This document shows positions 34,106 through 42,763 of a stretch of 64,000 nucleotides of DNA, piece after piece. This DNA is from Leifsonia sp040686855 (lineage in GTDB: Bacteria > Actinomycetota > Actinomycetes > Actinomycetales > Microbacteriaceae): the NCBI RefSeq assembly GCF_040686855.1, contig NZ_JBFBOG010000001.1, positions 1,313,088-1,377,087 of the forward strand. The letters are read 5' to 3'. The position numbers and the translations under genes are program-made. Position 1 is the stretch's first letter; each line of letters starts with the position of its first letter. The notes under the pieces were generated by a model that worked only from the letters and a program-made list of their open reading frames with translations, was not told the DNA's origin and searched no databases.

Positions 34106-35029
34106 GTGACCGGCCGAACCATGCTGCTCGACAGCGCCTCCCTCTACTTCCGCGCGTTCTACGGCGTGCCCGATACGGTGAAGGCACCCGACGGCTCCCC
34201 GGTGAACGCGGTGCGCGGGTTCCTCGACATCATCGCCAAGCTGGTGACCGACTACCGCCCTGACTCCCTGGTCGCCTGCTGGGACGACGACTGGCGGCCG
34301 CGCTGGCGCGTCGACCTCATCCCGAGCTACAAGGCGCACCGCGTGGCGACGCTGGTGCCCGGTGGTGTGGATGTGGAGGAGGTGCCCGACGCGCTGGTCG
34401 CCCAGGTGCCGGTGATCCGCGAGGTGCTGGATGCGCTCGGTATCCCGATCGTCGGCGCGCCGCTCGCGGAGGCCGACGATGTGATCGGGACCCTGGCGAC
34501 CCGCGCGGACGGACCCGTGGACGTGGTCACCGGAGACCGTGACCTCTTCCAGCTCGTCGACGACGATCGTGACGTCCGCATCGTGTATACCGCTCGCGGC
34601 ATGAGCAACCTCGAAGTCGTGACGGACGCGGTCGTCCAGCAGAAGTACGGCGTGCGCGGCGACCAGTACGCCGACTTCGCGGCGATGCGCGGCGACAGCT
34701 CCGACGGCCTGCCCGGTGTCGCGGGGATCGGCGAGAAGACGGCTGCGGCACTGCTGGCCGAGTACGGCGACCTCGCCGGGATCGTTTCGGCGGCCGAGGA
34801 TTCCGCGAGCGGCATGAAGCCGGCGGCCCGGGCGCGCTTCGCCGCCGCACGGGACTACCTCGCGGTCGCACCGAAGGTCGTCGAGGTCGTCCGCGACCTC
34901 CCCCTGCCCGAGGTGGATGCGCGGCTCACGCCACCGACCGACGAGCAGCGCGAGACGCTGAGCGCGCTGTCGGAGCGATACGGACTCGGCGGCTCCCTCG
35001 ACCGCCTGCTGACCGCGGTGAACGGCTGA
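34106..35029 (+). CDS. 5'-3' exonuclease (PolA N-terminal-like FEN)
   Basis: This 307-residue stand-alone exonuclease resembles the 5'-nuclease domain of DNA polymerase I. Metal-binding acids appear in LLDSASLYFRAF, LVACWDDDWRPRWR, EADDVIG, TGDRDLFQLVDD and GDSSDGLPGVAGIGEKTAAALL (the helix-hairpin-helix with structure-specific Asp residues). It would remove RNA primers or flaps. The GTG start has AGGA 7-8 bases upstream; an ATG five codons later is possible. Confidence 0.9.
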   Translation: MTGRTMLLDSASLYFRAFYGVPDTVKAPDGSPVNAVRGFLDIIAKLVTDYRPDSLVACWDDDWRPRWRVDLIPSYKAHRVATLVPGGVDVEEVPDALVAQVPVIREVLDALGIPIVGAPLAEADDVIGTLATRADGPVDVVTGDRDLFQLVDDDRDVRIVYTARGMSNLEVVTDAVVQQKYGVRGDQYADFAAMRGDSSDGLPGVAGIGEKTAAALLAEYGDLAGIVSAAEDSASGMKPAARARFAAARDYLAVAPKVVEVVRDLPLPEVDARLTPPTDEQRETLSALSERYGLGGSLDRLLTAVNG

Positions 35030-35035
35030 GGCCGC

Positions 35036-36241
35036 TCAGTCCTCCGGGGGCTCCCACCGCCACAGTTCACGCTGCGCGAGCAGGGCGAGTTCGCGCAGCA
35101 CATCGAGGTCCGCCTCCCCCTCCGTCCGATCGCGCGGCGCGCGACCGAAGACGCAGAGAGCGCCGATCCGCGTCCCGTCCGGCGCCTCCACCGGGTACCC
35201 GGCGTAGTAATGCAGCCCGGCGGGGCCGGTGACGAGCGCGTTCGCGGCGAACCGGTCGTCCTCCTCCGCGTTCGGCACGACCATCCCGTCGTCGGTCTGG
35301 ATGGTGTGGATGCACGCCGACTGCTCGATCGGGATGCTGTGCAGCACCGCACCCGTCGAGGAGAGCGGCCATTCGCTCCGGTCGTCCAGGACGGTGAACA
35401 TCGCGATCTCCGTCCCGAGCGTGCGCTTCGCCGTGCTGACGATGCCGTCGAGTCGCGCGTCTCCGCCACGGCGGCTGAGCTTGAGGCGTTCGATCGCCTC
35501 GACGCGGTCGGCGCCGTCCGCCGCCCGGACGGCCCGCTGCGCGTCCCTCTCCTGCAGCGCGGGCGCGAGAGCGTCCACGATCTGCCGCGCCCAGAACAGG
35601 TAGTCCGCCGGCGTCCGCCGCCGTCGCGGCTCGGCATGATCCGGTGCCCGGAGGCCGACGTAGAGCGCGCCGGTCTCGTGGCAGACGTCACGCGCCACGG
35701 TGTTGAGCCGTCGGGCATGCTGGTCGCCGATCCGGCCGCCCGCGTTGTCGTAGGGCTGGATGGAGAGGATGGGCTGCGCGCCCAGCCACACCACCGTCCG
35801 GGGCCCGCACGAGCGGGCGTGCTCCAGGAGCTTCCGGAGTTCCACCGCCCATGCCGGCAACTCGGCCATCCGCAGGGCGTCCGCCACGGCACCGCTCAGC
35901 ACCACGGCGTCGTAGCGCTCGAAGCCGGCCCGGTCGAGCAGCCGGCCCAGGCGCGCGACTCCCGCCGAGGGGTGGGGCACCACATCGACCACGGCGCCGC
36001 GACCGGTGGCGGCGGCGAGCGCCCGTGCCACCGCGCCGGGCAGGGCGAGGTCGTGGCTTCCGACGCCCCAGCCCATCACGGGACCCGAGCCGACGAGGAG
36101 AACGCGGATGGTCCTGCGTCCGGCGGCGTAGGCCTGCCGACCGTCCACCGGCCGCACCAGCCGCGAGCGCACGGCCGCCACGTGGGCGCGCCAGAGCCGC
36201 ATCGCCACCCTGTGCGACAGCGGCACACGATCGTCGACCAC
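35036..36241 (-). CDS. SGNH-like hydrolase domain fused to a GAF domain
   Basis: This 401-residue protein joins an SGNH/GDSL-like N-terminal half (about residues 45-225: RVLLVGSGPVMGWGVGSHD, VVLSGAVADAL, VVWLGAQP) to a C-terminal GAF domain (about 250-395: LGTEIAMFTVLDDRSEW, SACIHTIQTDDGMVVPNAEEDDRF, LCVFG). The block I nucleophile Ser is in VGSGP, not GDS, so catalysis may be altered. The GAF half is of the phytochrome-like sensory type. The architecture is unusual; it might be a regulated lipase/esterase or a non-catalytic sensor. Confidence 0.75.
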   Translation of the reverse strand: MVDDRVPLSHRVAMRLWRAHVAAVRSRLVRPVDGRQAYAAGRRTIRVLLVGSGPVMGWGVGSHDLALPGAVARALAAATGRGAVVDVVPHPSAGVARLGRLLDRAGFERYDAVVLSGAVADALRMAELPAWAVELRKLLEHARSCGPRTVVWLGAQPILSIQPYDNAGGRIGDQHARRLNTVARDVCHETGALYVGLRAPDHAEPRRRRTPADYLFWARQIVDALAPALQERDAQRAVRAADGADRVEAIERLKLSRRGGDARLDGIVSTAKRTLGTEIAMFTVLDDRSEWPLSSTGAVLHSIPIEQSACIHTIQTDDGMVVPNAEEDDRFAANALVTGPAGLHYYAGYPVEAPDGTRIGALCVFGRAPRDRTEGEADLDVLRELALLAQRELWRWEPPED

Positions 36242-36326
36242 CTACCGACCGTAACCGGTCGCGGCCCGGGCGGCTGACCGGGCGACGGCGTGGTGTTCGC
36301 TGAACCGACGCCCGGTCGGGGAGCGG

Positions 36327-37265
36327 TTACGGGAGGGTGTGCCCCGCGGCCGTGAAGAGGCGGTACCACTCGGGGCGGGTGAGCGGGATCTCCGACCCGG
36401 CCGCCGCGTCGCGCACGCGCTGCTCGTTGGTGGTGCCGAGGATCACCTGCATCCCGGCGGGGTGACGGGTGATCCAGGCCACGGCGATGGCAGTGGGCGT
36501 CACGTCGTACTTCTCGGCCAGCTCGTCGATCGCGTCGTTCAGCTCCGCGAAGTTCTCGCGGTCGCCGAGGAAGACGCCGTCGAAGAAGCCCTTCTGGAAC
36601 GGCGACCAGGCCTGCAGCACGATGTCGTGCAGGCGGGCGTAGTCGAGGATGCCGTTGTCACGGTCGATCGACTGGTCGAGCGCGGCCATGTTGGCGGCGA
36701 CTCCCTGGGCGATGATCGGCGCGTGCGTGATGCTCAGCTGCACCTGGTTCGCCACGAGCGGCTGCGAGAGCGAGCGCTGCAGCAGCTCGATCTGGCCCGG
36801 CGTCTGATTCGAGACGCCGAACGCGCGCACCTTCCCCGCGCTCTGAAGCTCATCGAAGGCGAGGGCGACCTCGTCCGGCTCGACCAGCGTGTCCGGACGG
36901 TGGAGCAGGAGGATGTCGAGGTAGTCGGTCTTCAGCGCCTCCAGCGACTCGTCCACCGAGCGCAGGATGTGCTCGCGCGAGAAGTCGAAGTACCCGTCGC
37001 GGATGCCGACCTTCGACTGGATGACGACCTGGTCGCGTTCCGAGGCGGGGATGGCGCCGGCGTCGCCGAAGCGGCGCTCGCAGCCGTGGCGCTCGCCTCC
37101 GTAGATGTCGGCGTGGTCGAACATCGTGATCCCGGAGTCGCGTGCGGTGCGGACCAGGGTGCGGATCTGCTCGTCGTCGAGCGACGAGATCCGCATGAGG
37201 CCGAGGACGATGTTCGAGGCCTCGATGTCGGTGCGGGGGAAGGTGAACGTTCTCATGCCTTCCAT
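36327..37265 (-). CDS. Aldo/keto reductase
   Basis: This 312-residue oxidoreductase has the AKR tetrad: Asp and Tyr in MFDHADIYGG, Lys in VIQSKVGIRDG, and His in DILLLHRPD. It is close to the YdhF type, with AFGVSNQTPGQIELLQ and VILGTTNEQRV. Expected reaction: NADPH-dependent reduction of aldehydes or ketones. The start at the first ATG has GGGGAG nearby; a second ATG three codons on, MRTFTF, is equally possible. It is a single-gene unit. Confidence 0.92.
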   Translation of the reverse strand: MEGMRTFTFPRTDIEASNIVLGLMRISSLDDEQIRTLVRTARDSGITMFDHADIYGGERHGCERRFGDAGAIPASERDQVVIQSKVGIRDGYFDFSREHILRSVDESLEALKTDYLDILLLHRPDTLVEPDEVALAFDELQSAGKVRAFGVSNQTPGQIELLQRSLSQPLVANQVQLSITHAPIIAQGVAANMAALDQSIDRDNGILDYARLHDIVLQAWSPFQKGFFDGVFLGDRENFAELNDAIDELAEKYDVTPTAIAVAWITRHPAGMQVILGTTNEQRVRDAAAGSEIPLTRPEWYRLFTAAGHTLP

Positions 37266-37339
37266 CTAACTCCCCGTCAACCCCCTGACGGCGCGGTTTT
37301 CCGCGCCTACATTGCGTGATGGCAGTAAAGGAGCCACCG

Positions 37340-37612
37340 ATGACCATGACCCCCGAGTTCCACGTCGCTGTCGAAGACTTCGCGGAGGAGACGGGGCTCC
37401 GCCGCATCCCGCCGAAGACGTGCGGGTTCATCGTGAACGCTCTGGGCCGCGACTTCCGCGTGACCGACGAGATGGCGCGCATCTTCCTCAACCAGGTCGA
37501 GCGCGTGGCCGCGACGGACTCGTCCGCCCTCGTGGTGCTTCGCCACGACGCCGGCCTCGAACTGCTGCTGGTCACCGACGACAACTCCTTCTCCATCCGC
37601 ACCCTCTCGTAG
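37340..37612 (+). CDS. Small conserved hypothetical protein
   Basis: This 90-residue acidic protein has no recognised domain. A short helix (DFAEETG) precedes IPPKTCGFIVNALGRDFRVTDEMARIFLNQV and two strands near the end. The chosen ATG has a perfect AAAGGAG seven bases upstream; an ATG seven codons earlier lacks one. It is followed nine bases later by another small gene in the same direction. Confidence 0.6.
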   Translation: MTMTPEFHVAVEDFAEETGLRRIPPKTCGFIVNALGRDFRVTDEMARIFLNQVERVAATDSSALVVLRHDAGLELLLVTDDNSFSIRTLS

Positions 37613-37621
37613 GCTCGTCCC

Positions 37622-38161
37622 GTGCAGGACGGGACGGACGAGGACGCGGATGCCATCGGGCGCATCCAGACGGCGATCCAGGACGCTGTGGCGGCGCTGT
37701 CAGCGGCAGGCGCCCGTCAGGAGGCGCTTGCGGAGTACGTCCCGACACGGCGCACCCTGGGCATCCGGCGCGAACCGGCACTGCGCCGGGTCGGAAGCGT
37801 GTGGCGGCTCGGCGTCTTCCTGCTCGACGACGCCGGAACGCTCTCCGCGACCGGCACGCTGGTGCGGGCCAACCCGCCCGGCCGCCCGCAATACCAGTCG
37901 CTGTCCGCGGAGCACCGGAGGGCCCTGCGCGCTGCCGCTGCGCGCGGGCACTTCCGCGACGGCGAGACCGTGAACTTCGACGCACGCCCGATCGCTCTCG
38001 ACGCGGAGGCGCTGCGCACGTCCAGCGGCCCGCTGTTCCTCCGCGGCGGGCAGGCGCTGGTCCGTTGGAGCGCGGCGGCCGACGACGCGCACGCGCTCGC
38101 CTTCGACGGCTACCTCTCCGAGCGGGTGGACCTGCTGGCCCACCCGCCCGAGGGAGCGTAA
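37622..38161 (+). CDS. Conserved hypothetical protein
   Basis: This 179-residue protein starts at GTG and is probably globular. Features are an N-terminal helix (DAIGRIQTAIQDAVAALSAAG), RTLGIRREPALRRVGSVWRLGVFLLDD, RANPPGRPQYQSLSAEHRRALRAAAARGHF, and a final strand-rich half. No known catalytic motif is visible. It follows the 90-residue protein with a 9-base gap, so the two form a small operon. It converges with the YtxH-like gene. Confidence 0.65.
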   Translation: MQDGTDEDADAIGRIQTAIQDAVAALSAAGARQEALAEYVPTRRTLGIRREPALRRVGSVWRLGVFLLDDAGTLSATGTLVRANPPGRPQYQSLSAEHRRALRAAAARGHFRDGETVNFDARPIALDAEALRTSSGPLFLRGGQALVRWSAAADDAHALAFDGYLSERVDLLAHPPEGA

Positions 38162-38171
38162 CGGGGACGGA

Positions 38172-38471
38172 TCAGACGGCGGGCGAGGTGGACGCGCTGC
38201 CCTCGTCGCTGCTGCTGCCCTTGCCGGTGACCTGGTCGATCTTGGACGACGCCTTGTCGGCCACCTTGCTGACGGTCTCGCTGACCTTGCCCCCGACGTC
38301 CGATGCGGCGCGACCGGCGAAGTCCTTGACGTCACCCTTCACGCTCTGGATGGTGTCCGACTCCGTGAACCCGCGCCACTTGCTGCGCAGGTCCTCGTAC
38401 GCACCCCGCCCGGCGCGCGACCCGATGATGAAGCCGACGGCGACTCCTGCGGCAAAAGTGATGATCTTCAT
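38172..38471 (-). CDS. YtxH-like membrane-anchored protein
   Basis: This 99-residue protein has a single N-terminal membrane segment with glycines (IITFAAGVAVGFIIGSRAGRG), then a soluble helix-rich part with repeated Lys/Asp and a Ser-rich C-terminus. The Gly-rich anchor followed by RAGR is the YtxH pattern, associated with stress. The function is unknown. Confidence 0.75.
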   Translation of the reverse strand: MKIITFAAGVAVGFIIGSRAGRGAYEDLRSKWRGFTESDTIQSVKGDVKDFAGRAASDVGGKVSETVSKVADKASSKIDQVTGKGSSSDEGSASTSPAV

Positions 38472-38540
38472 GGCGTGCACCGTACGCGCGGAGGCCGGGG
38501 CGCGACAGTGCTCGGTGGGCGCGTGGAGCACAATGTCAGC

Positions 38541-39074
38541 GTGAGCGGGCGAGGAGAGCACGGCACCGCCATCCTGGTGGAGGGCGCGAGCGATCGTGCA
38601 GCGGTGCTGACGGCCGCCGTCCTCCTCGGGATCGACCTGGCCGCCTCGGACGTGGCGGTCGTGCCCATGGGCGGTGCCATGAGCATCCGCCGGTTCGTTG
38701 CCGAGCTGGGTCCTTCAGGCGACGGCCTGACCCTGCGCGGCCTGTGCGACGCGCGGGAGGCCGGGTACTACCAGCGGGCCGGCCTGCCGGACGCCGCCAT
38801 CTTCGTCTGCCGGCCGGACCTCGAAGCGGAGCTGCTGCGCGCGCTGGGACCCGAGCGCACGTTCGTCGTGCTGGAGCGTGAGGGCGATCTGCGCCTGTTC
38901 CGGATGTTCACGCAGCAGCCCGCGCAGCGCCCCCGCACGCTCGACCAGCAGCTGCACCGCTTCCTCGGGACGACGTCCGGCCGCAAGGAGCACTACGGCG
39001 CGGTGCTCACGGCCGCCCTCGCCCCCGCCGAACTCCCCGCCCCGCTCCGCGGCATCCTGCACCCGCTCCCCTAG
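38541..39074 (+). CDS. TOPRIM-domain protein (OLD-nuclease-like)
   Basis: This 177-residue protein carries a stand-alone TOPRIM-like fold: TAILVEGASDRAAV (the conserved Glu), VVPMGGAMSIRRFV, LCDAREAGYY in place of the DxD strand, and IFVCRPDLEAELLRALG as the last acidic element. Such short TOPRIM proteins resemble the C-terminal half of OLD-family ATP-dependent endonucleases, but no ATPase half is present. The DxD motif is only partial. The GTG start is tentative. A TPR gene follows 9 bases later. Confidence 0.72.
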   Translation: MSGRGEHGTAILVEGASDRAAVLTAAVLLGIDLAASDVAVVPMGGAMSIRRFVAELGPSGDGLTLRGLCDAREAGYYQRAGLPDAAIFVCRPDLEAELLRALGPERTFVVLEREGDLRLFRMFTQQPAQRPRTLDQQLHRFLGTTSGRKEHYGAVLTAALAPAELPAPLRGILHPLP

Positions 39075-39083
39075 GGTGAGGGG

Positions 39084-39596
39084 ATGCCCACGACCGACCC
39101 GGCGCTGCTCGCGCAGCTCGCCGACCTGTTCGCCGCCCGCGACCGCGCGAACATGCAGCCGACCATCGACGCCCTGCTCGAGGTGTTCGCCGAGCACCCC
39201 GACGACCCGAACGTGCTGTACGAGGTCGGCGGCGCGTACGACACGGCCGGCCAGGAGGAGACGGCGGCGGGCTACTACGAGCGCGCGCTGGAGGCGGGGC
39301 TGGACGGCGACACGCTCCGCCGCTGTCTCCTCCAATACGGCAGCACCCTCCGCAACCTCGACCGCTTCGACGACTCGCTCGCCGTGCTCGACCGCGCGCT
39401 GGCGCTGTTCCCGGAGTCGGAGTCGGTGCGCGTCTGGCACGCGCTGTCCCTGCACGCGGCCGGCCGCAGCGACGCGGCGGTCGCGGAGCTGATGGAGGTG
39501 GCGGCCGACGGCATCCGCACGCCCGACCTGCAGCGCTACGAGGCGGCCATCCGCGGGAATGCGGCGTACCTGCGCGAGGTGGATGCGGGGCGCTAG
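39084..39596 (+). CDS. Tetratricopeptide-repeat protein
   Basis: This 170-residue protein has three to four TPR units, for example PNVLYEVGGAYDTAGQEETAAGYYERALEAG and DSLAVLDRALALFPES, preceded by an N-terminal helix pair. TPRs form protein-binding solenoids. Its stop codon shares the CTAG tetranucleotide with the stop of the convergent membrane gene. The gene lies 9 bases after the TOPRIM gene and probably shares its transcript. Confidence 0.85.
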   Translation: MPTTDPALLAQLADLFAARDRANMQPTIDALLEVFAEHPDDPNVLYEVGGAYDTAGQEETAAGYYERALEAGLDGDTLRRCLLQYGSTLRNLDRFDDSLAVLDRALALFPESESVRVWHALSLHAAGRSDAAVAELMEVAADGIRTPDLQRYEAAIRGNAAYLREVDAGR

Positions 39597-40408
39597 CGCC
39601 GCCGCGCCGGCCCCGGCCGCGCCACGCGCACCGCGAGCGCGATCAGCAGCAGCAGCGCCGCCGCCGCGAAGGCGGTGAGCGCGACCGGCGCCGACGGGAG
39701 CGCACCGGTCAGCCGGGAGACGCCGATCCACGCGAGGCCCCAGGCGGACGCGATGGCGGGCGCGAAGCGTCCGCGGTCCCAGATCGCCAGCGCGCCCCCG
39801 ATGGCCGTGAAGACCGCGAGCAGGGCGATCGCCCACGCGTGCGGGCTCGCGCCGAAGCCGTCGAACGCGGTCTGCTGGAGCCACGAGGTGACGTTCGCGA
39901 CCGTCGCGATCATCACCCAGCCGAGGTAGAGACCCATTACACCGTCGAGCAGGACCGCATCCGCCGTCGATCCGCCCGGGTGGCGGCGCAGGATGACGAA
40001 CGTCACGATGAGGACGACCAGCAGAGCGACGATGGCGACGACCGAGAGGCCGAGTTGGCCGGCCTGGACGGACAGGATCCACGCCGCGTTCAGGAGCAGC
40101 GACGCGAGCACCCAGAAGCCGGCGCGGCGCTGGCGCTCCCGGGCTGCCTGCGACGGCATCGCCTGCCAGATGGCGTAGGCGACGAGGCCCGCGTAGATCA
40201 CCGACCAGATCGCGAAGGCCGGACCGGCGGGGGCGAGGAGGGTCGCGTCCGCGCTCAGCGCTCCGCCCGCCACCTCGGGGATCGGCGTACCGCCGGCGGC
40301 GCCGGAGCCCACGACCGCCCCGATGATCGCCACGACGGTGCCGGCGATCACGAGGGACTGGCGGACGCGGTCGGCCGGCATGGGCCGCGCGGCGGCGAGC
40401 GTGCTCAT
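39593..40408 (-). CDS. TspO/MBR-related membrane protein
   Basis: This 271-residue protein has about eight transmembrane helices. The first half resembles the TspO fold with PAGPAFAIWSVIYAGLVAYAIWQ (the WxxIY motif) and a later DGVMGLYLGWVMIATVANVT; it is longer than the five-helix TspO proteins. Related larger proteins are annotated as tryptophan-rich sensory proteins or unknown membrane proteins. A role in tetrapyrrole or lipid signalling is only a family hint. Confidence 0.72.
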   Translation of the reverse strand: MSTLAAARPMPADRVRQSLVIAGTVVAIIGAVVGSGAAGGTPIPEVAGGALSADATLLAPAGPAFAIWSVIYAGLVAYAIWQAMPSQAARERQRRAGFWVLASLLLNAAWILSVQAGQLGLSVVAIVALLVVLIVTFVILRRHPGGSTADAVLLDGVMGLYLGWVMIATVANVTSWLQQTAFDGFGASPHAWAIALLAVFTAIGGALAIWDRGRFAPAIASAWGLAWIGVSRLTGALPSAPVALTAFAAAALLLLIALAVRVARPGPARRR

Positions 40409-40454
40409 GACGCGAACGGTAGTCCCGAAACCACCGGCGTTGAAGGGCGGCGCG

Positions 40455-41243
40455 TCAGCGCGCAGCGACGGCGACGACGATCGTCGAGCCGGTGTCGGCG
40501 TCCGCGTCGACCGTCGCGTCGAGGCCGGCCGCCGCGAACAACGCAGCGGAGGTCGAGGCCTGCGCGTCCCCGGCCTCGATGAGCAGCGTGCCGCCTGGGG
40601 CGAGCCAGTCGGCAGCCTCGGCAGCGATCCGGCGATGGAGGTCGAGGCCGTCGGGTCCCCCGTCGAGCGCGACGGGCGGCTCGTGGTCCCGGGCCTCCGG
40701 GGGCATGAGGGCGATCGCGTCGGTCGGTACATACGGCGCGTTCACGGCGAGCACGTCGACGCGGCCGCGCAGCGCGACCGGGAGGGCGGCGAACAGGTCG
40801 CCCTCGTAGACGAGGTCCGCCGGGAGGTTTCGCCGAGCGCACCGCACAGCGGCCGGGTCGATGTCCGCGGCGTGGACCTCGGCGGCGGGCGCCCCATCCC
40901 GGACCACCGCCCCGATCGCGCCGATCCCGCAGCAGAGGTCGACCACGACCGTGTCGCGGCCGGCGGCGATCCCGGCCGCGGTGAGCGCCGCCGCCCGTCG
41001 CGCCAGGCGGCTCGTCCGCTGCCGCGGGACGAAGACGCCCGGATCGACGTGCAGGCGCAGGCCGCAGAACTCCACCCAGCCGAGCAGCGGCTCCAGCGGC
41101 TCGCCGGCGACACGGCGGGCGACCAGGGCGTCCAGCTCCGCGGCGGAACTCGCGGCCTCGGTCAGCAGTGCGGCTTCGTCCTCGGCGAAGACGCACCCTG
41201 CGGCGCGCAGGCGCGCGACGATCGCGGGGTCGGGTGCGGGCAC
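40455..41243 (-). CDS. PrmC-like protein N5-glutamine methyltransferase
   Basis: This 262-residue Rossmann methyltransferase has VVDLCCGIGAIGA (SAM loop, near residue 97), AADIDPAAV (acidic ribose contact) and VNAPYVP in place of the NPPY motif, a known variant of the putative N5-glutamine methyltransferase family. RFx methylation of release factors is the function of the true PrmC; this is a shorter paralogue-like form. An N-terminal helical domain is present. Confidence 0.85.
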   Translation of the reverse strand: MPAPDPAIVARLRAAGCVFAEDEAALLTEAASSAAELDALVARRVAGEPLEPLLGWVEFCGLRLHVDPGVFVPRQRTSRLARRAAALTAAGIAAGRDTVVVDLCCGIGAIGAVVRDGAPAAEVHAADIDPAAVRCARRNLPADLVYEGDLFAALPVALRGRVDVLAVNAPYVPTDAIALMPPEARDHEPPVALDGGPDGLDLHRRIAAEAADWLAPGGTLLIEAGDAQASTSAALFAAAGLDATVDADADTGSTIVVAVAAR

Positions 41244-41283
41244 CCGGCCATGCTAGCCGGGCACCACCGGCGCCAGGGCTCGC

Positions 41284-41904
41284 TCAGGCCGCCCCGAACG
41301 GCTGCGAACGCAGCACCCGCGCGAGATGCGCCGCGTTGTGCGCGACCGTCGCGTTCTGGCTCGCCACCGCCTCCGGGGTCTCGTCGAGATCCTTGTAGTC
41401 CACGGTCTGCATCGCCTCGCCGTTCCAGTACGTCGACCCCTGCGACGGGATGCTGAAGCCCACGTCGTTGAGGCCCTGGAAGAGGTCCGCGATGATCCCG
41501 TGCGCGCCGTCCTCGTTGCCGACGACGCCGACGACCGCGACCTTGCCCTCCACGAGCGGACGCCCGTTGTCGTCGGTCTCCGAGAGCTCGGCATCCAGAC
41601 GCTCCAGCGCACGCTGGGCGACGGACGAGAGGTGACCCATCCAGGTCGGGGTCACCACGACGAGGATGTCGGAGGCGAGGACCTGCTCCCGGATCTTCGG
41701 CCACTCGTCGCCGCTCCCCTCGTCCGCGGAGACGCCGGGCTTGATGTCGTAGTCGACCAGGCGGACGGCCGTCCCTGTCACGTCGTGGGTGGCCAGCTCG
41801 TCCAGCAGCTGCCGGGCCATGAGCTGGCTGCTCGACTCCCCGGGCGACGGCGTGAGCGTGCACACGAGGGCGAGGGCGGTCAACGGGCGGGTCTGATCGG
41901 TCAT
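41284..41904 (-). CDS. Flavodoxin-fold NAD(P)H-dependent FMN reductase family protein
   Basis: This 206-residue protein has a flavodoxin fold: LVCTLTPSPGESSSQLMAR (phosphate loop), ASDILVVVTPTWMGHLSSVAQRALERLD (the PTxxG flavin contact), and VVGNEDGAHGIIADLFQGL. Family members reduce quinones or flavins. No redox partner gene adjoins it. Start and stop are clear. Confidence 0.85.
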   Translation of the reverse strand: MTDQTRPLTALALVCTLTPSPGESSSQLMARQLLDELATHDVTGTAVRLVDYDIKPGVSADEGSGDEWPKIREQVLASDILVVVTPTWMGHLSSVAQRALERLDAELSETDDNGRPLVEGKVAVVGVVGNEDGAHGIIADLFQGLNDVGFSIPSQGSTYWNGEAMQTVDYKDLDETPEAVASQNATVAHNAAHLARVLRSQPFGAA

Positions 41905-41991
41905 GCGGTGGAGTGAACGCGCGGGCCGCCAGGAGCGCAAGCGATTCGCAGCCAACCTTGACCTCCCGCACAAGGGATGTATTGATGGACT

Positions 41992-42330
41992 ATGAAACGC
42001 ATCCACTACGCGAGCGGGTCGCTGCTCACCGGCGACGACATCGCCGACGTCCTGGTGCGCTTCGGTGCGGCGCTGGCCCACCGCAACGACGCCGCCGAAG
42101 TTCACGCCCCGGCGGTCGTCGAGGGCGGAGACACGGGGGAGGTGCTCATCCTGCTCGGGCCGGCCAGCCAGATGCTGGCCGAACACGAGCCGTTCGACGG
42201 CGCCGAACTGCACGACGACGAGTTCGTGTCCCAGCTCGAGGGGAAGATCGCGGCCCTCGGGCCCACCCGCGCGACCTTCGTCGAACACGGGACGGACGAC
42301 CTGCCCGATCTCGATTACGACCTGCTCTAA
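41992..42330 (+). CDS. Conserved hypothetical protein
   Basis: This 112-residue protein is acidic and probably alpha/beta, with no known domain: SLLTGDDIADVLVRFGAALAHRN, EVLILLGPASQMLAEHEPFDG and an Asp-rich end. It is divergent from the flavodoxin gene. The Microbacteriaceae-type small protein context gives no role. Confidence 0.55.
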   Translation: MKRIHYASGSLLTGDDIADVLVRFGAALAHRNDAAEVHAPAVVEGGDTGEVLILLGPASQMLAEHEPFDGAELHDDEFVSQLEGKIAALGPTRATFVEHGTDDLPDLDYDLL

Positions 42331-42411
42331 ACTGCTCGATACACCGCTGCACTGGCGCTCTCGCGGGCACCGCGTACTATCGGGCGAGTAACAGACGACC
42401 GGGAGAGGTTA

Positions 42412-42693
42412 ATGCAGGTGTTCCACGTCTACATCGACGACCTGAGGTTCACCTTCGTCGACCGCGCCCCGGTCGAGGAGCTGAAGAGCAGTGTCGTCGC
42501 GGCGAGCAGGAACGACGGCGACTTCGTCTCCATCACCCAGTCGAGCCGTCCGCCGAGCGAGATCTTCGTCACCAGCCAGACCAAGGTGCGAATCGAGACG
42601 GCGACCATCCCGCGCGATCCGGTCGCGACCGGTTCCGCCGCCGGAGAAGACGACGACGACGCCTTCTGGTTCGACTTCGACTCCCTCGCCTGA
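42412..42693 (+). CDS. Small acidic conserved hypothetical protein
   Basis: This 93-residue protein begins with strands (VFHVYIDDLRFTFVD) and ends in an Asp/Glu-rich tail with DDDDAFWFDFDSLA. A purine-rich ribosome site (GGGAGAGG) precedes the ATG by 5 bases. It may bind a basic partner or DNA mimic-like, but no family is recognised. Confidence 0.6.
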   Translation: MQVFHVYIDDLRFTFVDRAPVEELKSSVVAASRNDGDFVSITQSSRPPSEIFVTSQTKVRIETATIPRDPVATGSAAGEDDDDAFWFDFDSLA

Positions 42694-42763
42694 CCGGCAC
42701 GACCCGAAGACCGCGCGGAGTCAAGCACTACCGCCCGCACAGCGGGCAGGGGATGCTCGTGTC

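Noticed and set aside
38541..39074. Complete OLD/Gabija-type defence nuclease
   Set aside because: Only a TOPRIM-like half is present, with an incomplete DxD motif and no ATPase or helicase partner nearby.
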